From NCBI RefSeq assembly GCF_041260155.1, contig NC_091934.1:45354842-45418841 (forward strand): a DNA stretch of 64,000 nt. The letters run 5' to 3'. Each line of letters begins with the position of its first letter. Position 1 is the stretch's first letter. Source of the DNA: Ptychodera flava. Its lineage: Eukaryota; Hemichordata; Enteropneusta; Ptychoderidae. The position numbers and the translations under genes are program-made. Under the pieces are notes generated by a model. The model did no database searches and was not told the DNA's origin. It saw only the letters and a list, made by a program, of their open reading frames with translations. Shown here piece after piece: positions 11,927 through 23,584 of the stretch.

Positions 11927-12522
11927 GTCCTACTAATTACTGCCCGTCACTGCCCGTCAGGAATTAGCCTTCCAATTACTGTAATCAGTCGATATTTCAA
12001 TACCAAAGACCACTACTCTTTGTAAAAAAGGAACGAAATAATATTCCAAGATCCGAAAAATGTTGATTTTCGAACGAGTAACAACGCTAATCGTGTGATC
12101 GTACATGCATCACCATACATACTGCCCGTCGGACGTCCGACCACTGCCCGTCACTGCCGTCGGGAAATTTACCTTTCAACGACTGTAATCAGTTGATATC
12201 TCATATCAAAAACATTACTTACCAAACAAAATTGTCGTCCCAGACTCCAACAACGTTGATTTGCGAACGAGTGGCAACGCTGATCGTAATCGATGTCCGA
12301 ACACTGCCTATCATCACTGCCCGTCGAGTAGAGAACTTAGCGCTCCAATATTCACGTTAGTTCTGAGACAGGACTCGGGCATTTGGAGTAAAACAGACTC
12401 TTTTTTGTAGCTTTATATTATTTAAGTGGTTTTTGGTATTGATATATCGACAGATTACACTAACTGGAAGGCTAATTTCCTTACGGGCAGTGACGGGCAG
12501 TGACGGGCAGTAATAGTAGGAC
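11927..12522. mobile_element. Inverted-repeat element built on an ACTGCCCGTC motif
   Basis: The ends mirror each other: 'gtcctactaattactgccc' at the left, and at the right 'gggcagtaatagtaggac'. The inversion extends about 100 bp inward ('cttccaattactgtaatcag'). Inside, a unit of about 190-200 bp starting with ACTGCCCGTC is repeated, since 'tgttgattttcgaacgagtaa' near 12062 returns diverged at 12257. The left end follows a run of 13 G. Non-autonomous; superfamily not assigned. Confidence 0.7.
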
Positions 12523-12704
12523 CGCATGTTATGGCCGTGGTTTGAGGGACTGTGAGGCTTAAATACTCGAAATTATCGTGTGTCGCAGCGCATTTCTTTT
12601 CATTTTCGACCAAAAATGGTGACTTTGGTATTTTACAACATAAAATGCACTTTTAATAGTTTGCTAGTATCCGTTTCAACTCACATCGTTTAGTGTCGCC
12701 GTTC

Positions 12705-12911
12705 TCAACTACCGAAAATCCAGTCGTTGTGGACGTTATCATTGGCCTCCGAATTGTCCAAGCTGAGCTCCCGCTTGAATTGTGCGAGTTTGCTTTCCAC
12801 AACTGTGGAGATGGAACCAGTAATGTTGGTCAGTAACGATGCTACACCAGGTGGTATAGGAGTCGGCTCGCCAGTATCTCTGTTCTCTGCAGTGCTTGCT
12901 TGTGTTGACAT
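12705..12911 (-). pseudogene. Possible N-terminal fragment of a mobile-element protein
   Basis: A 68-codon minus-strand frame starts with ATG and contains ESKLAQFKRELS after a Thr/Pro-rich start. From memory, similar starts occur in repeat-associated proteins of marine invertebrates, but the family could not be fixed. The frame ends early, and nothing recognisable follows at lower coordinates. A host exon is an alternative. Confidence 0.2.
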
Positions 12912-13049
12912 CGTGGAGTTTCGACCGAGACTGAAGACAAAAGAGCTTCACACCAATATATAGGCATTCAACACCTGGTGACACAAACGTCAATCAAAGG
13001 AATTCTCTTATGTAACGAATAAATAGTAATTATATGCTAATCTTCGAAA

Positions 13050-15540
13050 CGCATTATTGTTCATTCAGGTGAGGAGATAGCTTCAAAAATGCTTTCCCTC
13101 AAGGAAGCAGAGTCGCATACGCGGCCGTGTGGGGCCGTTTTTGGCACCTTAGCCTGGTAGATGAATTGAATAACTTTAGCTTCACTGTGAAGTAATTTAG
13201 ATAGTACTTGAAATTGTAAAACAATTTCATTATCATTCATGAAAGTTGTATTTATTCACTCTGCTGAGAGAGCTATCCTGTTGTCATGTATGCTATTCAG
13301 AGAATAAAACATCATTGAATTTATCAAAAAAAAAAGATCTGCCGGAGCGGCCAAAGTTGTCAAAATCGGCCGAATTTCCCCGTTTTTCTCTTGGAATTCA
13401 AATAAATAGACTGGCTTTGAAGGTAAAACTGTAATTCAAGCATGTTATTAACTTTTTCTCTACATACAGCCGCCCAGAAGCCCCAACAATTTTTAGGTAT
13501 AAAGCGTCCAGAGAAAGGTAACCTTTAATGTAGCATGCGCCTCAATGAAAGACAAGTTTTGTACTAGAGAAATTACAAATTACCCAAGATTTATTTACCG
13601 ATATTTGCAATTCAAATTGACCGCCAACTCTATATTCACTCTTTGCAGAAAAAATGAAATTTTTGATTTTCAAAAAACAAAGCCTGTGAAAAGTTTTTAT
13701 ACACCACGAGCTTTAAAATTAACCCCACAAGTGATAGATCAGAAAAGAATTGGAAAGATTTGAGAGTACGAATAAATGCCGTCGATGCGTATTCTACCTT
13801 TATGCAATCTAAAATCTGAGAATGTTACATCAACTCTTTACGCCAGTGAACTTGTCTGGTCAATAACCCTAAGTGACTCTATGTCAATCCCACGTGCAGT
13901 GTTTTGTTTTTGTTCCCGGTCTAAACTCTTTCCAATATCGGTTGTACCTTTATGGAGATTAGATCACTGTCACACGGAGTGCTTTGGTTTAATATCCGAA
14001 CAGAAAGTCGTACCTGGTTGAGTTTTCTCACCTGAGCATTGCTTGCTGAACTTGATGAGTTTCAGATGTGAAAGATTCGTTAGAAATGTTTTATTTCCCA
14101 ATATGATTTCCAATGTCCATGGAAACTTTATTGAAGTTAGTTGACCGTCATTTGGAGTGATTTGAATACTCACGAAGATAGTCGGTAAATAAGGTAGTAA
14201 CTGAGTTTGAGTTTTCCGACATGCAGACATATTTGTTTATCTAGAGATTAAAATTCGAAAGATTCGTCATAAAACAGTTTAATATTCCTACGGATGTGTA
14301 AATGAAGATACAGAGCATCTGAAAATTCCCCTTTCAAGTAAGCTGAGTCGAGTACTTGGCCGTGTGAGGGCGTTGTTGGGCATCCCAACAAAAAAATTCC
14401 ACCGGAGCTGACAAACTTCCCAAATTGGCCGAATTTCCCGTTTTTTGCTCTGTCAATTCAAATAAATAAACTTGCTTTGAAGAAAAACCTTATATTCAAG
14501 CATATAATTGACCTGATTCAAATCACAGACGCCCATATGAAAAGCCTCGAAAATAGGTAAACATTAGTTCTGTCGAAATAAACCCGAACTCTTTCCAATA
14601 TCGATGGAATCTCTATGGAGATTAGCTTACTGACACGCGGAGTGCTTTGATTTGATTGCCTGTGTAGGAAATCCGTACACTGTACATTAGTTTGAGTTTT
14701 CTCACCTGAGCAATGCTTGCTGAACTTGATTTTCAGATGTGAAAGATTCGTTAGAAATGTGGATGTTTTTATTTCCAAATATGATTTTCAATGTCCATGG
14801 AAACTTTATTGAAGTTAGTTCACTCTGGTTAACCAAGAAAATAGTCAGTAAGGAAGGTAGTAACTGAGTTTGACTTTTCCGACATGCAAACATTCTTGTT
14901 TAACGTGAGATAAAGATTTGAAAGATGCGTAATAAAACAGTTTTATACTTCTACGGATATGTAAATCGAGGTAAGGAGTCAGTGTCTGAAAATGTCCCTT
15001 TAAAGGAGGCTGAGTCGAGCACTCGGCCGAGTGAGGGCGCTGTTGGTCACGCCACAACAAAAAAAAGTCTGCCACAGAACACAGACTTCCTAAATGGCAG
15101 AATTTTCCAGTTTTTTTCTCTGCCAATTCAAACTTGCTTTGAAGATTAAGCTCATATTCACGCATATTATTGACGGATTTCAAAATACAGACGCCAACCA
15201 GGTCAATATTTGGATGAAAAGCATTGAAACTCAGGTAAACTTTAATCCAATCAAAATACTACAGGAGTGTTACATTCTTTCCTGATAACATTTATAGCCA
15301 CCAAACAATCAGGCATCAGCTCAATATTTTCTCCAAATTAATTGTGACCGAATACAGCAAAGCTTTGTATGCGTAAAACTCTTGATCCTGAGTGAACTTT
15401 AAATGTTAAGCCATAGTGAAGATGTCATCGGAAACTTTATTGATATTCAAGCATATAATTGACCTTATTTTAAAATTGTGACGCCAGTCAGGTCAATTTT
15501 TTTGGATGAAAAGGTTTAGGATCAAGTTGCCAGTTGTCAC
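13050..15540. repeat. Block of diverged long repeat units (second block)
   Basis: Three units on the plus strand share the ordered motifs of the 2290-4330 block. 'gccggagcgg'-type segments lie at about 13340, 14400 and 15070, each followed by 'tctcttggaattcaaataaa'-like text and 'gctttgaagg'. The second and third units are the most alike (for example 'gtgagggcg(t/c)(t/g)gttgg' at about 14366 and 15035). The periods differ (about 1060 and 670 bp) because parts such as the 300-bp segment are present in one unit and absent in another. Confidence 0.65.
13535..13770 (+). repeat. 300-bp repeat, copy 2
   Basis: Same orientation as 3935-4232 and inverted relative to 55745-56060 and 61745-62015. It shares 'catgcgcctcaatga', 'atattcactctttgcagaaa' and 'agtgatagatcagaaaag'. 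Confidence 0.7.
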
Positions 15541-15589
15541 TCAAATTGCTTATGAATCTCTAATGAATTTATAGGCAGTCTTTTATACC

Positions 15590-16191
15590 CTGCAACGGAC
15601 TCTTTTTTTTTTTTTTTTTATCTTTTATTTAAAATTGTCAGGAAGTTTCACATCGGTCATGTTATACAACAAATCCTACACTTGCAAGAAATACAAATAA
15701 ATTAAATCAAATCTATTATTTTTTTAAAAGCTTCTACGATATCATCTCTTCGTGAAACTTTCTCCACTTTACATCTCATAACACACTCGTGTCGGAACAG
15801 TACATTAAAAGGTACACTCCTGTCACCGAGCCAAAATTTATGAATTGACCATTTTCCAAGCAAAATCAACACTTTGATGACTTCGCCATCAAACTTTTTG
15901 CCAACAAATTTTTTTGTGTTACAATTAAAAATAATGTCAGTATTGGATAAAGTTACATTTCTATTCAAATAATTACAAATAGTCCCTGTAATTCTCCTCC
16001 AGAGATTTTTAGCAATCTGACAATCCAGGTATTTGTGTTCTAAAGATTCTGGTACCTGACAAAGGTGACAGTTCATGGAATCAATTTTCTTCCAATTTTC
16101 TTCGTGCACAAAAGAAACAAAATTGAGAGAATTTCAGTGGAAATTGCTGCACCGGTTATTACCATGTAATAAATTTCTGCAACGGACTCTT
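15590..16191 (-). mobile_element. L1/Tx1-like LINE insertion with inverted 5' end
   Basis: A 15-bp duplication (ctgcaacggactctt) flanks the insertion at 15590-15604 and 16177-16191. Next to the left copy is a run of T, the poly(A) tail of a minus-strand element. The minus-strand frame ending at 15702 encodes a reverse-transcriptase C-terminal zinc motif (CHLCQ...EHKYLDC). At 16108-16176 the other strand encodes ETKLREFQWKLLHRLLP, which in such proteins lies just before that zinc motif. The insertion is therefore a 5'-truncated copy whose 5' piece is inverted, as produced by twin priming. Confidence 0.8.
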
Positions 16192-16927
16192 ATGATTTGT
16201 TACAAGATTGAAATCGTCTTGATGTTTTATAGGATTAAAGGTCTACCAACAATGGTGAAGTCAATAATTTCACAAGTGAATCATCATTTCATCTACTACA
16301 ACCAGGACAGGTGTAAATGATAAACTTTTCATTTTGCTGAAAAACTTTTGATGGCATTCAGACATAGGTGTCTTTTGCAGTGATAAAACAATACAATCCT
16401 TGAAAGAGCTATTCATTGACATATTGTTGTGAACCGCAAAATTTAAGAAATCAAACTTTATCTATAAAGCATGTAATGGGAACAACACAATTACCATATT
16501 TACTATTTGGTCTACGTTAACTGGCTGTATGTAGGGGGCACACATACAGTCCAGGACGTTTATCACACACTGTAGTTGGTGCATACTTGGCCAGGTGGCA
16601 TACTTGCCCATGTCACTGCGACAAACACTCCGAGAAGGCAATCTTTGGTACTGTTGAGTGTGAAAACAAAGCAAAACCCAACGCAAATTTCTAAATGGTT
16701 TGGCAAAAGATATGATAATTTTCAGATCAGACCATGTGAACTTGAACTTCACTTTGTATGTCATTGTAATTATTCTGTATTCTCCTTATCTCTCAAAGGA
16801 AATCCAATTCAAGTAATATTGTCATCACCTTATTCACCCCAATTCCTTTGGTTCTGTATCTGATCAGATTACATATCACATACGATACATTGCATAAAAA
16901 TCACAAAATGAAGAAGCCAAACCGAGT
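16192..16927. other. Intergenic sequence downstream of PINK1
   Basis: No coding exon or repeat unit was recognised. Overlapping open frames on both strands at 16460-16860 have no recognisable domain and no splice-site support. Confidence 0.5.
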
Positions 16928-16933
16928 TTTATT
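16928..16933 (-). terminator. PINK1: Candidate PINK1 polyadenylation signal
   Basis: AATAAA on the minus strand, about 630 nt past the PINK1 stop codon. It would give a 3' UTR of about 0.65 kb. Other signals may be used; no transcript evidence is available here. Confidence 0.4.
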
Positions 16934-16989
16934 CTACAATAGCAGTTCTTTGTCCTGAAATCAAAGAAAAACCTTTCAATATTGAAATG

Positions 16990-17076
16990 TAAATGTCCTG
17001 TAGTGGGAGTTATTGTCAGAAACCAGGGTTCAAATGTCCTGTATTGGGAGTTATTGTCAGAAACCAGGGTTCAGAA
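16990..17076. repeat. Tandem duplication in the presumed PINK1 3' UTR
   Basis: Two copies of a unit of about 41 bp containing 'gggagttattgtcagaaacc' lie head to tail. They fall inside the stretch expected to be PINK1 3' UTR. Confidence 0.7.
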
Positions 17077-17564
17077 TGAGTTAGCTTGATCAAGATCCAC
17101 TGCTTTGTGTTGGTAAATGTGTACATTTCTTATAGTGTGTACATTTTCATTAAATTTCATACAGTGAAACAAACTAAATATACCCTTCCCTAGGTTGATG
17201 GTGAAAAATAAAACTAACACTGCCACAAACCTGTACACGCTCATGATAAAGTTCTAGTTGAACATTTTCATCAAACTATTGTCTGTCAAGTTATGAACAA
17301 AAAACAAGTCATTGCCTATGACATAGTCCCCACTTGGTCAATGAATTTGAAAACCCATCAATGGAAATGATCATCATATTGGATTGTATCACAAAACAAA
17401 TCAACGTACACAAAGTTTGAAAGAAATCACTTCAGGCATCTCTGAGAAATTTGTGTGAATAGAAGCACGGATGCAAATTAAAGACATGACCAAATCTTTA
17501 AGCCCCCAGGGACTTTGTCCGTAGGGACTAACAAAGCGACTTTCTAGCAAGTATCTGCTTTGGA

Positions 17565-20500
17565 TCAAGTTTCATCACACAACAGTGTTAAAGCTTCAGA
17601 TATGTCATTGTAGTTCACTCTCTTCAAAAACAAAGAAAGTAATTCATCTTCAGTTTGGTCTGTAACATGTACGTCTTTGGATCTCTGCTGGTGTCTTTTG
17701 ACTTTGACATCCCGCTTGCTGGCAATACACATCAACCAAAGGATCATTGAACTTTGACTCTGATTCTGCCAGATGGTTGGTTTCCATAGTAATAAATGAA
17801 GCATTGTGGCTGCAACTACTGGTGTGGGTCTCTGAAAATTGGTAAAAATACATCTTTTAGTGTAAAAAAGAAATTTCTGCCATAAAGAAACACAAATTAA
17901 CTCATCGCTTGCTGTCTTGGTAATCAACTAATGGCTGTTTGACCCTACATGACCTGAAATCCTGTCTTGTATGCACTGTTTGACCCTACATGACCTGAAA
18001 TCCTGTCTTGGTAATCAAGTAATGAGTGTTTGACCCTACATGACCTGAAATCCTGTCTTGGTAATCAAGTAATGAGTGTTTGACCCTACATGACCTGAAA
18101 TCCTGTCTTGGTAATCAAGTAATGAGTGTTTGACCCTACATGACCTGAAATCTGTCTTGGTAATCAACTAAGGACTGTTTGACCCTACATGACCTGAAAT
18201 CTTTCCTGTATGCACTGTTTGACCCTACATGACCTGAAATCTGTCTTGGTAATCAAGTAATGAGTGTTTTGACCCTACATGACCTGAAATCTGTCTTGGT
18301 AATCAAGTAATGAGTGTTTGACCCTACATGACCTGAAATCCTGTCTTGGTAATCAAGTAATGAGTGTTTGACCCTACATGACCTGAAATCCTGTCTTGGT
18401 AATCAAGTAATGAGTGTTTGACCCTACATGACCTGAAATCTGTCTTGGTAATCAACTAAGGACTGTTTGACCCTACATGACCTCAAATCCTTTCCTGATA
18501 ATCAACTATTGACTGTTTGACCCTACATGACCTAAAATCTTTCTTATAAGACGTATATATCTGTGAAAAATCTACAAGTTTCCTGTAAAACTCTTGAACA
18601 GTGAATTGTACTATTCTTTCTTTGCATGGAGACACAGACCAAATTGAAAAACAAATTCACTGAAACAGATTAATGTCAGTTGCAATATGTTGAACAATCC
18701 TACCTCATTTGGGTTCCTCTTCAGTAGTGATTTGATAATATTCACCAGTGACTTGTCAGTGTCACTTGGTAAATCTGGTAAATCTTTGAATCGATATGTC
18801 ATACTGTCTAGGACATTGGGGTCATCAAAAGGATTCTTCAATCCCAGAAGTTCATACGCAATAGTTCCTACAGCCCATAAATCTGATTTCCTGTAATCTA
18901 TGACAGTGTTTGGCCCAGGCTTGGCTGTTTTCACCTGTAAATATATAGGACCATGTTTACAGGACTGTTGTTGTGATATTGCACTGTGGTTGATCATTCC
19001 ACTATTTGCATTCAATTTTTTTCTGCTGTTTTTATTCTCTGCCTGTTTGAACTTTTCACAAATCACATGGTCTGAGAAGAGAGTTTATTCAAATAAATAT
19101 ATTTTGAAATACAATTCTTAAACCAGTCCATAAGCAAGACAAAAGTTAATGAAAATATCTTGGCATTGACATTCAGTAGCAATTTTAATAGATGCAGGAA
19201 CATGAATTTACAAGCTTTGGAATTTCAGTGAAATTTTTGCAGTCCTTAAATTTTACCTTGCTAAACCAAGGGACAGTCTAGTAAAATGACCATGAGAGAA
19301 ATCTTGGTAAAATTTATACGTAAATCTTTGATGGTCAAAAAACACTCTATGAAGTGTGTAAATTGTCCTTAATAAATCTGACAAGTTCACTGACCTCAGG
19401 TGCCATCAATGCTGAGTTGCCCCCTCTGTCCACTTCTTCAGATGTAAATGGCAATTTGATACCAAGCTGAGAGTCTGCCAGACAACATCCAAAATCGGTT
19501 ATAGCAACTTTGGGACTCTGTCCTGTAAACATAAATAATTACATAAATAAATGAGTAAATTAACAAACACATGAAGATATCAGTAGATATCATCAAACAT
19601 ATCTCTCTAAGTATTTGATATACTTTAAAATTTATCACTATGTAATTCAGTCTACATTATGTGAATGTGAAATTTGAAAACACATGAGGTTGTAAGTCAA
19701 TCACCAGATTTTGCATTATACATGTATATCTGGCACTGTTTCATAGCATTTGCAAATATTTTGACTCTAAACTGCAAAAACATCAGAACCATATCACGGA
19801 AGAATTTTCCATGACTAGTCATCACCCAGACAAATCAGAGCAGATGACCCTTGAACGACCCTAGAAGACCTTAATTGACCCTACCTGGTGACCTTGGCAA
19901 TTCCACCAAGATGTTGTCACATTTCAGGTCACGATGTGCAATATTATGCTGTGTCAAGTGATGTACACCTTCAAGTAGCTGTGCAAGAATCACCATGGCA
20001 ACTCTTTGTGTCGGACACCCATCATGCAGTTCAAGATATTGCTTAAGAGACATATCATACCTGTGAGAGAACAGATTGGCAAAATGTTACCATGACAACA
20101 TTCTATGAGCAATGTTAGCACAGGTGTAGACAAAACAGTGCTGATAAAACGAAATTTAAAATTATTTTGCGATGGTAGAGCAACAGATAAGAATTTCTGC
20201 TGTCCTGAATTCTGCAAAGCTAATATTGCCATACTTTGATAATTGTTGACTCAATGTTTCATTTCTGCTTTCATAAGTAGCCAGTGAACGAAAATGAATA
20301 ATAACTCAGCAAAAGTTTGGCTGCATGTAAACTACATATATTTTCACACTTTTTCTGTCATCAGCAAACTAGTCACTGGCTAGCAGTTGAATGTAGAGTG
20401 AGATAAAGACTTGGAGAAAATTTTGGAGGAAATGAAGCACCAAACCACAAAACCATACCTTTTCATTACTATGAAGAGGGCGGCATTGCGACCAAATCCG

Positions 20501-23500
20501 TTTGGATTCACTCTCCTTGGCAAAGCAGCAGGACAATGGTTTATCAGATCTGGTATACACTCCACATTGTTGTCAGTAAAACAGTGATGCATTTCAATAA
20601 TGTTTGGATGAGAAGGAAGACACTGTCTCTTTTCTCTGCAAACACAAACAAACAAACGATATCAGCAGGATCAACAGATGAGCTGCTGATAGGGTTTCTA
20701 ATAATGTCAGAGTTCAATTATTAAAATTCAAAACTAAATATTTGTCTGAAGATTTTGACAAGACTTTATCTGTCAGTGGGATAATCTATGCTATGAAACA
20801 ACTTCGTTCTGATTGAGACCTTAAAACTTAAATTTCAAAGGATCCTAGCTATTTCTTTCATGTTTTTTTTTAAGTATAGTAATATTAAGGATTATGTATG
20901 TCAGACACCACAGACATAAGTGATGACGACCTAAAATCAGAGAATAAATATGTCAGAATATTACATGTAGGTTCATTCTTACCTGATTTGACAGTTCTGT
21001 TCTTTGAAAACATTGTTTCTCAGTGGGAGTATTTCTTTCTTATAGGCTCTTACCAGAGCACTGTGATTAGATTGGGTGTTGAAGTTGTATATCATCTGGG
21101 GGCACAAAATGACAATCCCACAAAAATAAAATATATATATACATGTAATTTCAACACATAATTAAGACAAGCTGATCAACTGATCTAATAGAACAACACA
21201 ACAATAATAATAATAACTTTATTGATGTTATTCCCTCAAGGGTGAATGTAGTAAAGAATTAGGACTACAGAAGAGAAATACACAGAATGAAAACAATTAG
21301 CATATTATTTGTCAAGTTTTTGACATATATGAATATATAAAAATGTGTAAATATATAAATGTATTGAAATATGGGAATAATCTGAAAATATAATCTGATA
21401 AACATCTGTTTCTTGTATAAATGTTATGAGGTATGTCAGGCTATCTGTTTTGCTCATTATATACCAAATTTGTCACACCGGAAGAAGTATTGACAAGACA
21501 TGGTCAAATCTAGGGGAAAGAAAACATTTTTTGTCCCAGATCTGATATTAAATTATTTGAGTCTGATGGCTTTACTAGTGTACAATATTCCCAATAACCT
21601 TCTTCGAATACTTCTGAGGTCATTTAAGGTCACATGAACGAGTCCTGATTGCCATGCAAACTTTCCCAGGAGAAAATTTAGAAACTTGTAAATATGTTGA
21701 AATATTTCATTCTCCGATTTTTTAAAATTGAACAAGGATGCATTGGGGATATATTATTTGTATTTTTGACTCATACCTTGATAGCCAGGTTATAGTCTGA
21801 AACTTTTGAAGTCTCGTCTGTTTTCCATCTTGCAGGAAACACAGCTCCATTGCAACCAATGCCAAGTGGAATGTTACCAAAATCAAAGTCTGCTAAACTG
21901 CATGTTGTCTGTGAGGAGCTTTTCAATGAACTTTTGTCATCGTGTCTTGCTCCAAAAATATCCTATGCAAATATGGGAGCGTCAAAAGTTAGGAATTTTA
22001 CAAGGACAATCACGTTGAACAAGTCATTCGTTTGAGGGACTTTGCTACTTGCTTATTTTACTACAGGAATATTTGTCACTCCTGCTGAAACGTGTATGTT
22101 GCTGTTTTCTCCCACCTGTGAGAACAGAAACTCGACAGTTAAAAAAACAATCTTATTAAAACTCACAGAACAACAAGAAATACCCCTCATATGGATCTCT
22201 GTAATCAAACAATTTGGCACACACATGCACCGTAGACATATACACAGACACACACATAGACACAGCCTCACGGGGACAGACAGATGCACACACCCGCACT
22301 CAGAGGTTCAGTTGTCTTGGCACTGAAGTGATTTCACGCGTGATCCGCAGCAAGGAAATGTTGATGCATCCCCTGGTAAGCTTAACTCACAGTTACGTGT
22401 GGTTCGATACATAGCGGCCGTCGCCTCTTTTTCTATGCATACCAAGTGGCGGCTGCTATGTATCGAACCACACATAAACTGTGGCTTAAGGTTCCAAGAC
22501 AAGAAATTGACCTTTTTAATCTAACAATTCTCTGGTGGTTAATAAGCTCAGAACCCCCGTAAATTATACATTTTCTGAAAGCCTAGATATAGGGGAACAT
22601 TTGGTAACCACAGTGTCACCATTGTTTACATAACTATCACATGACAGGTAATTTGCATAACCTTTCAAGAATCGGTTTTCCCTATGTTTTGTCTCAATGC
22701 TTTAAAATATCTGACTCAAACTTGCTTGAATACAAGCTGTCACAAGGCTCTTCTAAAGTATGTCTCAGAATTTTTTATATCTTGCTAAGTTTTATTTTAG
22801 CACAATTTTAAAGAAATTAACTAGGGTTAAATTCGCTGCTCTGGAAGTTTTTCTGGCATTTAAATTGTTTAAGTTGGTTTAAAAAAATTCTGAGACACAC
22901 TTTTAAAGATCCCTGGAACAGCTTGCACTCAACAAATTTCAGTTATGCAAATTACCTATCACATGATAGTTATGTAAACAATGGTGACACTATGGCAACA
23001 AAAATGTTCCCCTATATCTAGGATTTCGGAAAATATATAATTTACGGGGGTTCTGAGCTTGAGCTTCTTGCTTGGTTGGGGCAAGGCGCGAGCCGTACGA
23101 CAGAAGCCCAATCCCCACCAACAACCAAGGCTACAATTATTGCAGCTAATGTAACCAATAGAGAATCGTTAGCTTTGAAAGGTCGATTTCTTGTCTTGGA
23201 ACCTTAACTCACCTTGATGTAATCACAAATTTCTTCATTCACGTTTACGCCTGGTTTGGTTTCGTTGTCAGGGTTGAATGCCATAGCCACCCCGACGAAC
23301 GCAAATGCAGGTATGCGCCCACGGCGGAGAAACCGTTTTCCGATGTCTGAAGCAGGACTTCTGAATACATATCCGACCAAACGACTTAGTCTAATAGCCT
23401 GGGGATGGCGGTCACTCGGAGCGCATGTGAAGGATGTTTGTTTTCTCTTGATCACAGGACAGTGTTGTTGTTTTTCGACTGCGACAGTCCCACGGAAGAC

Positions 23501-23584
23501 TTCCTTCACTCTTTTGAAGCCATGTCTGGATCCGAATTGTCCGACGACGCTGGCAAGTTTACCAGCGAAAGCACGGACCGACAT
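17565..23584 (-). CDS. PINK1: PINK1, mitochondrial serine/threonine kinase (complete, 8 exons)
   Basis: Exons in order of transcription: 23584-23213, 21962-21777, 21095-20983, 20635-20459, 20060-19885, 19522-19395, 18934-18704, 17831-17565. All introns are GT..AG, the phases agree, and the product has 549 residues (human 581). PINK1 phosphorylates ubiquitin and Parkin on damaged mitochondria. Seen here: a basic N-terminal targeting region, a hydrophobic segment at 91-103, a glycine loop at 158-163, K186 and E207 (the human K219/E240 pair), HRDLKCDN with D327, DFG with D351, VDRGGN at 372-377, then the PINK1-type C-terminal extension from about 462. Ser195 and Ser369 align with human Ser228 and Ser402. 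The N-lobe insertion before K186 is shorter than in human. The start is the first ATG giving a targeting peptide. Identification is secure. Confidence 0.97.
17935..18538. repeat. 50-bp minisatellite in PINK1 intron 7
   Basis: About 13 head-to-tail units contain 'tttgaccctacatgacct' followed by a 'gaaatcctgtcttggtaatc' segment. Most units are 49-50 bp and two are about 40 bp. The array fills most of the intron between exons 7 and 8, starting about 100 bp from exon 8. The units are very similar, so the copy number is likely to vary between individuals. Confidence 0.93.
21200..21260. repeat. AAT microsatellite with possible retroposon tail
   Basis: An 'aataataataataa' run is followed by 'ctttattgatgttattccct'. 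Invertebrate LINE or SINE 3' ends often look like this on the opposite strand. It lies in PINK1 intron 2. No body of the element was recognised. Confidence 0.3.
22218..22300. repeat. CA-rich simple sequence
   Basis: An imperfect run of ACAC/CACAG words lies in PINK1 intron 1. Confidence 0.6.
22382..22489. mobile_element. TTAA-flanked hairpin element
   Basis: Arms of about 32 bp ('gtggttcgatacatagc' and its exact reverse complement) surround a loop of about 40 bp. TTAA stands at 22382-22385 and at 22486-22489, the latter shared with the next element. This makes a MITE of about 100 bp next to another TTAA element in PINK1 intron 1. Confidence 0.65.
22486..23207. mobile_element. TTAA-flanked foldback element at the PINK1 exon 1 splice donor
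   Basis: TTAA copies lie at 22486-22489 and 23204-23207. Both ends read GGTTCCAAGACAAGAAAT inward, then T/C and GACC: 22 of 23 bases agree. A second, stronger inverted repeat inside (22544-22660 against 22940-23060) shares 'cagaacccccgtaaatta' and 'cctatatctagg'-like lines. The right TTAA forms positions +6 to +9 of PINK1 intron 1, so the element begins 10 bases inside the intron. No coding capacity. Confidence 0.75.

Noticed and set aside
17935-18538. Regular repeat array resembling a CRISPR
   Set aside because: The units are head to tail with no unique spacers, inside an intron of an animal gene. It is a minisatellite.
22381-22490. Hairpin considered as a microRNA precursor
   Set aside because: It is bounded by TTAA and abuts another TTAA element. 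The near-perfect arms fit a MITE better than a miRNA hairpin.
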